From NCBI GenBank assembly GCA_027064785.1, contig JAMOPE010000400.1, forward strand, positions 1 to 6,815: 6,815 nt of DNA, written 5' to 3'. A program made the position numbers and the translations under genes. The notes beneath the pieces were generated by a model that ran no database searches, had not been told where the DNA came from, and saw only the letters and a list, made by a program, of their open reading frames with translations. Shown piece by piece: positions 1 through 5,984 of the stretch (position 1 is the stretch's first letter; the number at the start of each line of letters is the position of its first letter). Source of the stretch: Geobacteraceae bacterium (GTDB taxonomy: Bacteria > Desulfobacterota > Desulfuromonadia > Desulfuromonadales > Geopsychrobacteraceae).

Positions 1-1
1 C

Positions 2-1846
2 ATGGAACACATTCCAGTCCAAGGCTACGACAAAGAACGGCGGGTTGTTTACTGGAACACCGCCAGTACCGAGCTGTATGGCTATTCGGAGGAAGAAGCT
101 CTGGGCGAGCAGCTGGAGAACCTGGTATTACCACCAGCACTGAAAGAGGAATTCATCACAGCGGTTCAACGCTGGGTCAACTCTGGCATCAAGATCCCGG
201 CAGGCAAGCTCATGTTACGCAATAAAGCGGGAGAAGATGTCACGGTTTACTCATCGCACCTCATGCATGTGAACCAACAGGGAGAGAAAGAGCTGTACTG
301 CATCGATATCGATTTGCGGCTGCTGGAACAGGCAGAAGGCCAAGTCCGCAAGCTCGCTGCAGCCGTTGAACAATCGGGGGAAACAATTGTCATTACCGAT
401 ACCGCGGGAACTATCGAATATGTGAACCCGGCATTTACAACAGTCACTGGATATTCACGGGAAGAAGCATTAGGACAGAACCCACGTATTCTTAACGCTG
501 GGCAGCAGGATGAAGCGGTCTATGCCGAACTGTGGGCAACAATCACCAGCGGGGAAATCTGGTCGGGACGCTTCATCAATAAAAAGAAAGATGGCTCCTT
601 GTTTACTGAAGATGTCTCCATCTTTCCCATATTCGACCCCACTGGAGAAATCACCAACTTTGTCGCCATCAAACGGGATATTACTGAACAGTTGCTCACA
701 GAAGAAAAATATCACCATGCGCAGAAAATGGAGATGATTGGTCAACTCGCCGGGGGGATTGCCCACGACTTTAACAATATGCTGGCCATCATCTTCGGTC
801 AGGTTGAAATTGCACTTTTAAAAACAGCTGCAGAAGACCCCTTGAGAAAACGCCTGGAAGAGATTAAAGCCGCGGCAACACGGTCGGCACAGTTGACGCG
901 ACAACTCCTCGGTTTTGCGCGCAAACAAACCAGGCAAGCCAAGCCCATGGATATCAATGATGCCGTCGCATCGACCCTTACAATGCTCAAAAATCTGATC
1001 GGGGAAAACATCGAACTTCACTGGAACCCAAAAGCGAAACGACCTATTATCAATATGGATCCAAACCATTTTAATCAAATTGTAACTAATTTAATTATAA
1101 ATGCGCGGGATGCTATCGCTGGAACGGGAGCCATAGCAGTCAAGACAACAGAAGAATACTTGGACCAGGAGTTCTGCAACACCCACCGCGGCAGCAAGAC
1201 CGGGCATTATATTTGCCTCACTGTCACCGATAACGGCTGCGGCATGAACGCGGAGACAAGCGAAAAAATCTTTGAGCCATTTTTCACGACAAAAGAGGTC
1301 GGCAAAGGGACAGGGCTCGGATTGTCAATGGTTTTTGGACTGATCAAACAAAATGATGGCTATATCGTTGTTGACAGTCACATTGGGAAAGGATCGACGT
1401 TCAAGCTTTATTTTCCACAAGTCTATCGGAGAGACCGTGCAAGGGCGACTCAGGCAGCAGATGAGACGTTGGTTACCGGCAACGAAACAATTCTCGTCGT
1501 GGAGGATGAAGGAGCACTCCTGGATGTTGTCACCGGCATACTAAGTGAGGCTGGTTACAACATATTATCGGCACAGGGACCATTTGCGGCAATCCAATTG
1601 GCAGAAAAACACAAAGGAGAAATCCACCTATTGCTGACAGATATTATCATGCCGAAGATGAATGGCGTTGAGCTGAGTGAACACCTGAGAGAGATTAAGG
1701 ATGACATCAAGGTTCTTTACATGTCGGGATACCCACGCGGACATTTCAGCCACCAGAAACATCTTGATCCATCAGCGCTGCTTTTGAAGAAACCATTCTC
1801 AGCTCATAAATTGACACGAATGGTGAGAGACGTTTTAGACGCGTAG
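2..1846 (+). CDS. Hybrid sensor histidine kinase, PAS-PAS-HisKA-HATPase-REC (5' end probably outside window)
   Basis: This is a signalling kinase that should autophosphorylate on histidine and pass phosphate to its own receiver domain. Residues are counted from the first ATG. PAS 1 covers about 4-108 (IPVQGYD, YWN, ELYGYS). PAS 2 covers about 116-230 (ITDTAGTIEYVNPAF, VTGYSREE, then the KRDITEQ exit motif). The dimerisation/phosphoacceptor region has GGIAHDFNN with His255. The ATPase domain has N-box NLIINARDAI (Asn367), TDNGCGM (Asp410), FEPFFTTK and GKGTGLGLS. The receiver at about 495-612 has acidic residues Glu501/Asp502, phosphoacceptor Asp547 in LLTDIIMP, Ser575 and Lys597 in KKPF. All core catalytic residues are present. 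No membrane segment is visible, so this part looks cytoplasmic. The first PAS begins almost at the ATG, which is the second base of the window, so the true start is probably further left. No partner regulator is adjacent, and ligand and output are unknown. Confidence 0.93.
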   Translation: MEHIPVQGYDKERRVVYWNTASTELYGYSEEEALGEQLENLVLPPALKEEFITAVQRWVNSGIKIPAGKLMLRNKAGEDVTVYSSHLMHVNQQGEKELYCIDIDLRLLEQAEGQVRKLAAAVEQSGETIVITDTAGTIEYVNPAFTTVTGYSREEALGQNPRILNAGQQDEAVYAELWATITSGEIWSGRFINKKKDGSLFTEDVSIFPIFDPTGEITNFVAIKRDITEQLLTEEKYHHAQKMEMIGQLAGGIAHDFNNMLAIIFGQVEIALLKTAAEDPLRKRLEEIKAAATRSAQLTRQLLGFARKQTRQAKPMDINDAVASTLTMLKNLIGENIELHWNPKAKRPIINMDPNHFNQIVTNLIINARDAIAGTGAIAVKTTEEYLDQEFCNTHRGSKTGHYICLTVTDNGCGMNAETSEKIFEPFFTTKEVGKGTGLGLSMVFGLIKQNDGYIVVDSHIGKGSTFKLYFPQVYRRDRARATQAADETLVTGNETILVVEDEGALLDVVTGILSEAGYNILSAQGPFAAIQLAEKHKGEIHLLLTDIIMPKMNGVELSEHLREIKDDIKVLYMSGYPRGHFSHQKHLDPSALLLKKPFSAHKLTRMVRDVLDA

Positions 1847-1847
1847 A

Positions 1848-2429
1848 TTATTCGGATGGGACCCGGGACGGGTAATAAGGATAATCCATCTGCAGGGCAA
1901 TTTCACTGCGCACGTCAACACCCGCTAACCGCTCAACCAGATAGAGACCCAGATCAATTGCCGATGTCACACCCCGGGCGGTAACAACACCCCCGTCATC
2001 GACAATCCGCTCGTCGACGACTTCGGCACAGTAGCGCTCCAGTTCTCCAAACGCATGCGGGTGTGTCGTCGCCCGCTTCCCTTCCAGAAAACCGGCAGCA
2101 CCCAACAGCAGAGAACCACTGCAGACCGAAGCTTTTAACGGAACCGAAGCGGCCGTTTTTAGCCAGTCAATAAACTGATCACAATGCTGCAGAGAGCGAC
2201 TGCCATAGCCGCCGGAGACAACCAACAGATCGAAATCATTCAGGGATTGACCAATAGAATCGGGGGTAATACGCAGTGCCTGAGGATCAGACACATCATC
2301 GCAGAAAGAGCAGATCTGCCATTGAAAATCGGGGATAAAATCCATCGATTTCAACCGGGAGAGAGGATCATAAAACCCGACAAAGTCGAGGGCCGTCAAT
2401 TGATCAAAAACAACAAATGCCGCGTTCAT
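1848..2429 (-). CDS. DJ-1/PfpI family protein, isonitrile hydratase-like
   Basis: A 193-residue single-domain protein of the class I glutamine amidotransferase-like (DJ-1/PfpI) superfamily. The nucleophile elbow is SVCSGSLLLGAAG with Cys103, followed by EGKRATTHP. Asp15 in TALDFVG and Ser104 lie where Pseudomonas isonitrile hydratase has its catalytic Asp and Thr beside the Cys. SGGYGSR (72-78) and GVVTARGVTSAIDLGLYL (147-164) are further family blocks. There is no DNA-binding extension, so it is not a GATase1-AraC regulator. Isonitrile hydration is possible, but the family is functionally mixed, so only the fold and probable Cys chemistry are firm. I chose the ATG at 2429. An in-frame TTG at 2444 would add five residues but lies in the T-tract of the trpB terminator and has no Shine-Dalgarno sequence. 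The ATG has only a weak GAG nearby. Its stop is one base from that of the convergent kinase gene. Confidence 0.85.
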   Translation of the reverse strand: MNAAFVVFDQLTALDFVGFYDPLSRLKSMDFIPDFQWQICSFCDDVSDPQALRITPDSIGQSLNDFDLLVVSGGYGSRSLQHCDQFIDWLKTAASVPLKASVCSGSLLLGAAGFLEGKRATTHPHAFGELERYCAEVVDERIVDDGGVVTARGVTSAIDLGLYLVERLAGVDVRSEIALQMDYPYYPSRVPSE

Positions 2430-2440
2430 AATCTCATGAT

Positions 2441-2484
2441 TCAAAAATAGCTGGTTTCAGCAATGGTTCGTTGCCGAAACCAGC
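2441..2484 (-). terminator. Rho-independent terminator after trpB
   Basis: GCTGGTTTC (2450-2458) is a perfect inverted repeat of GAAACCAGC (2476-2484). After one mismatch the stem continues with GCAA (2460-2463) pairing with TTGC (2471-2474), leaving a 7-nt loop. Read on the - strand, the stem is followed at once by TATTTTTGA (2449-2441), a short U-tract. It begins about 11 bases after the trpB stop codon, as expected for an intrinsic terminator. Read on the + strand the stem is followed by an A-rich run, so it should act only in the trpB direction. It separates trpB from the DJ-1-like gene. Confidence 0.82.
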
Positions 2485-2495
2485 ATCAGAAAAAA

Positions 2496-3695
2496 TTAGA
2501 GGGACAGATAGTCGGCGACAAAATCGGCGTCTTTATCACCCCGTCCCGACAGATTCACCAGAATCGTTTTATCTTCCGGAAGCTCTTTCGCCAGTTTCAT
2601 CGCGTAAGCAACAGCGTGAGCACTTTCGAGTGCCGGAATAATCCCTTCCAAACGTGACAGCGTCATGAATGCATCGAGACAATCTTTGTCATCAATGGTC
2701 TCATACTGAACCCGCTCAATATCTTTCAGGTAACAGTGCTGCGGACCGACCGCGGGGTAATCAAGTCCCGAAGCAATCGAATAAACCGGTAATGGCTCAC
2801 CATTGTCATCCTGCAGATTGTAACATTCAAACCCGTGGATAGCTCCTTTACGTCCCAGTGTCAGAGTCGCGGCATGATCGGGAGTATCCAACCCTTTTCC
2901 TGCCGGCTCAACCCCGATCATTTTAACATCCTCATCCTTGAGAAACGCAGAGAACAAGCCCATTGCATTCGAACCACCACCGACACACGCCATCACGTAA
3001 TCGGGCAGTCGCCCTTCTTTCACCTGAAACTGTTCGCGTGCCTCAATCCCGACAACCTGCTGGAAATCACGGACCATCATCGGGAAAGGATGAGGGCCGA
3101 CAACCGAACCGATCGCATAGAGAGAATTGACAGGATCGTTGAGATATTCCTCAAAGGCACTGTCAACAGCATCTTTCAACGTTTTTGTGCCGCGACTAAC
3201 GGGAACAAGTTTACAGCCAAGGATTTTCATTTTGGTAACATTCGGGTGCTCTTTTTTGATATCAATCTCACCCATGTGTATCTCACATTCGATACCAACC
3301 AAAGCACAGGCAGTCGCTAAAGCAACACCGTGTTGCCCGGCACCCGTTTCTGCCAAAACCCGGGTTTTCCCCATGTATTTAGCGAGCAATGCTTCACCCA
3401 GACAGTGGTTAATCTTATGAGCACCGGTATGGTTGAGATCTTCACGCTTCAGAAAAATCCGTGCACCACCCTGCTTTTCCGTCAACCGTTTTGCAAAATA
3501 GATCGGGCTGGGGCGACCGACATAATCGGTATACAGTTCCTGCAATTCTTTTTGAAATGCCTCTGTCTGCCGAACCTTCTCATACGATTCGCTGATGTCA
3601 TCCATAATGGCTTTTAGTTCCGGCGGGATAATCTGTCCACCATACTTGCCAAAATAACCATTATTATCGGGCATCTCTAAAAATTGCATTGCCAT
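2496..3695 (-). CDS. trpB: Tryptophan synthase beta chain
   Basis: TrpB is a cytoplasmic PLP enzyme that condenses indole with L-serine to give L-tryptophan. The 399 residues match the usual length of TrpB1. HTGAHKIN carries the PLP Schiff-base lysine (Lys94; Lys87 in Salmonella). [10 protein letters not shown] carries the catalytic glutamate (Glu116; Glu109 in Salmonella). [11 protein letters not shown] (236-246) is the phosphate-binding loop, and SGRGDKD (383-389) supplies Ser383 near the pyridine nitrogen. [13 protein letters not shown] and [12 protein letters not shown] are also typical. The region corresponding to the COMM domain, which contacts TrpA, departs from the enteric sequence (for example [13 protein letters not shown]). 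No trpA, trpF or other trp gene is visible nearby, so it is a solitary trpB here. The start is supported by AAGGAG four bases upstream; a second Met two codons in is less well placed. An IS630 relic lies just upstream and an intrinsic terminator just downstream. Confidence 0.96.
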   Translation of the reverse strand: MAMQFLEMPDNNGYFGKYGGQIIPPELKAIMDDISESYEKVRQTEAFQKELQELYTDYVGRPSPIYFAKRLTEKQGGARIFLKREDLNHTGAHKINHCLGEALLAKYMGKTRVLAETGAGQHGVALATACALVGIECEIHMGEIDIKKEHPNVTKMKILGCKLVPVSRGTKTLKDAVDSAFEEYLNDPVNSLYAIGSVVGPHPFPMMVRDFQQVVGIEAREQFQVKEGRLPDYVMACVGGGSNAMGLFSAFLKDEDVKMIGVEPAGKGLDTPDHAATLTLGRKGAIHGFECYNLQDDNGEPLPVYSIASGLDYPAVGPQHCYLKDIERVQYETIDDKDCLDAFMTLSRLEGIIPALESAHAVAYAMKLAKELPEDKTILVNLSGRGDKDADFVADYLSL

Positions 3696-3699
3696 TTTT

Positions 3700-3705
3700 C
3701 TCCTT
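3700..3705 (-). promoter_or_regulatory. Ribosome binding site of trpB
   Basis: On the - strand AAGGAG is separated by four A residues from the ATG at 3695. It fixes the trpB start and disfavours the next Met at 3689. Confidence 0.75.
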
Positions 3706-3782
3706 TTAGTCTTTTCACTATATGAAATTTGTAAAATAATAAGTCACACGCTGTACCAGCAGTTCGTTCCGCAATTATTGCG

Positions 3783-3789
3783 AAGGGAG
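3783..3789 (+). promoter_or_regulatory. Ribosome binding site of the relic transposase
   Basis: AAGGGAG lies six bases before the ATG at 3796, a well-placed Shine-Dalgarno sequence. It supports that ATG as the original transposase start although the frame now stops four codons later. Confidence 0.55.
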
Positions 3790-3795
3790 ATAGTT

Positions 3796-4172
3796 ATGAC
3801 CAAGCACTGACCTCTCACTCTTTCAGTTGAGAACAGACAAGAACTGTTACGCATAAGCCAGAGTCCAAATGACCGGAAAATTCGACTGATTCTGGATAAT
3901 CACTCTTCGCATATTTCCAAGGAAACCCAAGCTTGGTTGCGCTCAAAGCCGGAACGTTTTGAATTTATATTCACCCCAAGCATGGTTCGTGGCTCAACTT
4001 GATCGAGGTCTTTTTCAGTAAAATGGCTCAGTCGCTATTACGACGCATCCGAGTTCAAGCCAAGGATGAGTTGGTCAAGCGTATATATCGCGGAATCAAA
4101 GAATTCAACAAAGAGCCGGTTGTTTTCCGCTGGAAATACAAAATGGATGAAACAGTTATAGCGAATGCGTAA
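3796..4172 (+). pseudogene. IS630-family transposase, broken (nonsense, internal deletion, frameshift)
   Basis: Starting at ATG 3796 the frame reads MTKH, a TGA stop (3808-3810), then PLTLSVENRQELL, which resembles an IS630 transposase N-terminus. It then jumps directly into the C-terminal DDE region: SPNDRKIRLILDNHSSHIS with the second catalytic Asp, then RFEFIFTP. A single-base deletion near 3976-3977 shifts the frame. Restoring it gives KHGSWLNLIEVFFSKM with the catalytic Glu, LLRRIRV, and the C-terminal EPVVFRWKYKMDE, ending at TAA 4170-4172. Only about 125 codons remain, against roughly 340 in full-length relatives, so about two thirds, including the first catalytic Asp, is missing. The deletion junction is near 3845-3865. 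Three separate lesions mean it is inactive, and any movement would need a transposase supplied in trans. Confidence 0.87.
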
Positions 4173-4260
4173 TTTGAATGTTATTTACAGAACACAGTAC
4201 TAGCACACTGAGACATTAAGACTAAGAGGGAAGATGTGTCAAGGATATCTGACAATGAAC

Positions 4261-4284
4261 TACCCCGCCGCAAGCAGCGGGGTA
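4261..4284. repeat. REP-like palindrome
   Basis: TACCCCGC (4261-4268) is an exact inverted repeat of GCGGGGTA (4277-4284), enclosing eight bases that can form two more GC pairs. From general knowledge, GC-rich hairpins of this TACCCCGC...GCGGGGTA form occur many times in intergenic regions of various bacteria, which suggests a dispersed REP-type element. With a single copy in the window, the repeat status is inferred. There is no T-tract on either side, so it does not look like an intrinsic terminator. Confidence 0.6.
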
Positions 4285-4350
4285 TCAACAGCCCGCAACC
4301 TTTGTTGGATCGTGCAGTAAACTGCCGGGTATTAAACCCAATCTACAAAT

Positions 4351-4387
4351 AAAAAAATCCGCAGCCGATATATTCATCAACTGCGGA
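4351..4387 (-). terminator. Rho-independent terminator after the GSI-alpha gene
   Basis: On the - strand TCCGCAG (4387-4381) pairs with CTGCGGA (4364-4358). The stem extends inward by five more pairs (TTGAT with ATCGG, two of them G-U). It is followed directly by seven T residues (4357-4351). It lies about 40 bases after the stop of the glutamine synthetase gene ending at 4429, in the correct orientation. Confidence 0.85.
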
Positions 4388-4428
4388 AAGATACTCATTC
4401 AGGTCAAGAAAGAACTAAAGGCTTCGCT

Positions 4429-5745
4429 TTAAATACTCATATATTTCTGATGCTCAAAATCGGTGACGGTGGTTCGGTATTCGTCCCATTCGGCAATTTT
4501 AAGGTTCAGATAGTTAGTGAATAAATCTTTTCCCAAAGCTTGGGGCAAAAAAGTGCTCTTTTCTGCTTCCATCAACGCAGGAAAAAAATCACGGGGGAGG
4601 AACCGCTCATCAAGCGCTTTCACCTGAGTCTCTTTTTTATAAGTACTGCCCATATCGGGCTGTCCAGCATCGGCCTTGGTAGAAATACCATCGAGACCAG
4701 CAAAAATCAGGGTAGCAAACTGAAGGTAAACATTGCCAGTAGCATCAGGGCATCTCAATTCCATCCGGGTTGCTTTAGTTGACAAAGCATGGGGGATACG
4801 CACCATGGAGCTACGGTTTTGCAATCCCCAACCCCGCACGATCGGTGCTTCCTTACCCAAAACATAGGCTTTATAGGAATTTACCGTTGATGCCAGCACA
4901 ATCGACATTGCCCGGGCATGAGTGGTCAAACCACCGATAAAGTTCATCAGCATGTCACTCAGGCCATGTTCACAATTTTCGTCGTAGCAAAGGCTGTTGC
5001 CTTCAAGATCGGAAAATGAGGTATGGATATGAAAAGCGTTGCGATTAAAACCGGTAAACGGTTTCGACATGAATGAGGCATGCAGATTGTACTGTGCTGC
5101 CACTTCTTTGGTGACAAACTGAAACAAGATTGTCCGGTCGGCAATCGTCAGTGGATCGCCCGGTTCAAGGTTTATTTCATGCTGCGAGGAAGTGACCTCG
5201 TGGTGAGTTTTTTCGTACTGAATACCACATTTTTCCAGAACATTAACAATTTCCTGGCGCACGACATCGCCGACATCGGACGGTGATGAACCGAAATAGT
5301 TAAGCTTATCGGTGTGAACATTACTATTCATTTCGTCACCATTAAACAAAAAGAACTCATGCTCCGGCCCCATCAGAAATTTCATCTGATTATCGGTTGC
5401 CGCTTTTTCAACCGCCCGCTCCAGTGCATAACGAGGATCAACAGAGGCACGTGAACCATCCTGATTAAATAGCTGGCCGACAAAAAAACCAATCTTACGA
5501 TCACCAAAATCGACCAGACGAAAACTCTCCATAACCGGCTTTAAAACCCGGTCACTGTTATCAACAGTTGCTATCCCCGCAATGGAACTGCCATCAATAC
5601 CGACACCATTTTTTATGATGTTTTCGATTTCATTCGGATTGACCGAAAGAGTCTTCAACCGACCGTTCAAATCGGTAAAAAATAGTTTAGTATTGTAGGC
5701 TTGTTTTAATTGTTCCTTGATTGCGGGCAGCGACGTGTCACACAT
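4429..5745 (-). CDS. Glutamine synthetase family protein, GSI-alpha type, divergent
   Basis: At 438 residues it matches the length of GSI-alpha glutamine synthetases (glutamate + ammonium + ATP to glutamine). The N-terminal beta-grasp domain has GIDGSSI with Asp51. Metal-site residues are kept: Glu128 and Glu130 (PEHEFFLF), Glu183 and Glu190 (HHEVTSSQHE), His239 (FHIHTS) and Glu329. Glu299 (KEAP), Arg311 and Arg316 (NRSSMVRIP) and Arg331 also remain. The C-terminus EWDEYRTTV...QKYMSI is GSI-alpha-like, and no adenylylation loop is seen. Oddities: the usual NSYKRL is NSYKAY, so the arginine equivalent to Salmonella Arg321, a glutamate ligand, is Ala293. The GMH loop reads NAFH. The position of the Bacillus feedback Arg62 is Thr60. 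It may therefore have altered activity, another substrate, or a regulatory role. The ATG is supported by GGAG seven bases upstream. It lies downstream of a second glutamine synthetase gene on the same strand. Confidence 0.88.
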   Translation of the reverse strand: MCDTSLPAIKEQLKQAYNTKLFFTDLNGRLKTLSVNPNEIENIIKNGVGIDGSSIAGIATVDNSDRVLKPVMESFRLVDFGDRKIGFFVGQLFNQDGSRASVDPRYALERAVEKAATDNQMKFLMGPEHEFFLFNGDEMNSNVHTDKLNYFGSSPSDVGDVVRQEIVNVLEKCGIQYEKTHHEVTSSQHEINLEPGDPLTIADRTILFQFVTKEVAAQYNLHASFMSKPFTGFNRNAFHIHTSFSDLEGNSLCYDENCEHGLSDMLMNFIGGLTTHARAMSIVLASTVNSYKAYVLGKEAPIVRGWGLQNRSSMVRIPHALSTKATRMELRCPDATGNVYLQFATLIFAGLDGISTKADAGQPDMGSTYKKETQVKALDERFLPRDFFPALMEAEKSTFLPQALGKDLFTNYLNLKIAEWDEYRTTVTDFEHQKYMSI

Positions 5746-5752
5746 TGTTTTT

Positions 5753-5756
5753 CTCC
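5753..5756 (-). promoter_or_regulatory. Ribosome binding site of the GSI-alpha gene
   Basis: On the - strand GGAG is followed by seven bases and the ATG at 5745. The spacing is standard and supports this start. Confidence 0.65.
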
Positions 5757-5842
5757 ATATTAGAGTATTGATGATGCAGGGGAGCCCGGAAGTGGGTTTC
5801 CATGCACAAAGTTCTTATTTTGCGATAAACCGAAATACTGAC

Positions 5843-5925
5843 AAATCCCCCTCAATCCCCCTTTTTCTGAGGGGGAAGATTAAAAGCTCCCCTCTTTGGC
5901 AAAGAGGGGTTGGGGGAGATTCAAA
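5843..5925. repeat. Compound palindromic repeat between the two glutamine synthetase genes
   Basis: This block of about 80 bases has two hairpins within outer imperfect inverted arms. Hairpin 1 pairs TCCCCCT (5856-5862) with AGGGGGA (5870-5876). Hairpin 2 pairs CCCCTCTTT (5889-5897) with AAAGAGGGG (5901-5909) around a GGC loop. The outer arms (about 5844-5860, AATCCCCC/CAATCCCC) match the reverse complement of GGGGTTGGGGGAGATT (5906-5921) with small gaps. From general knowledge, a C/G-run element of this form (translating as KSPSIPLF...SSPLWQRGVGG) recurs in many bacterial genomes, so I read it as a dispersed MITE- or REP-like element. On the - strand hairpin 2 is followed by AGCTTTT and could act as a weak terminator or mRNA-stabilising structure. 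Confidence 0.75.
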
Positions 5926-5984
5926 AGTTTGGATTAAAAATATAATTAGCTCATCTACGCAAATCCCTAACCGGGCATTGCTGT

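Larger units (their letters stand above)
3730..4189 (+). mobile_element. Internally deleted IS630-family insertion sequence relic
   Basis: A degenerate insertion sequence of about 460 bp. It keeps the first codons and the C-terminal catalytic part of an IS630-type transposase but lacks the middle. Bounds are set by an imperfect inverted repeat: TGTAAAATAA (3730-3739) and TTATTTACA (4181-4189), whose reverse complement is TGTAAATAA. They flank the pseudogene by 56 and 8 bases. A few more bases could belong to the ends, and I cannot identify the TA target duplication typical of the family with confidence, so the limits are approximate. It cannot encode a working transposase. It is inserted head-away from trpB, and its left end lies within about 35 bases of the trpB start codon. 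Confidence 0.7.
4173..4428. other. Non-coding stretch between IS630 relic and glutamine synthetase gene
   Basis: About 256 bases with no credible gene. It holds the right end of the relic, a near-palindrome TGTCA/TGACA around GATATC (4237-4254), the REP-like hairpin (4261-4284), two weak hairpins (GCAGT/ACTGC at 4314-4325 and GGGT/ACCC at 4327-4339), and the terminator of the gene at 4429. A short + strand frame through the hairpin (ELPRRKQRGI...) is probably a translation of the repeat, not a protein. Confidence 0.6.

Noticed and set aside
2835..3320. Long + strand open frame opposite trpB (161 codons)
   Set aside because: It lies wholly antisense to a clear trpB, has no recognisable domain, and is explained by codon structure of the real gene.
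3717..3747. Possible trpB promoter GTGACT-N19-TATAGT on the - strand
   Set aside because: The -35 match is poor, the spacer is long, and it would leave a leader of only about 14 bases. It is not strong enough to list as a feature.
3767..3784. Small hairpin CGCAA-TTA-TTGCG upstream of the relic transposase
   Set aside because: A five-base stem within IS leader sequence; too short to assign a role.
4237..4254. Near-palindrome TGTCA...GATATC...TGACA
   Set aside because: It could be an operator or an old IS end, but the arms are only five bases and no partner copy is present in the window.
4234..4320. Possible small + strand ORF with an AGAGGGAAG-like ribosome site before ATG 4234
   Set aside because: It is short, runs straight through the REP-like hairpin, and has no recognisable protein features.
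5746..5842. Sigma-54 promoter (TGGCAC-N5-TTGC type) before the GSI-alpha gene
   Set aside because: I looked for it because glutamine synthetase genes often have one, but found no acceptable match on the - strand.
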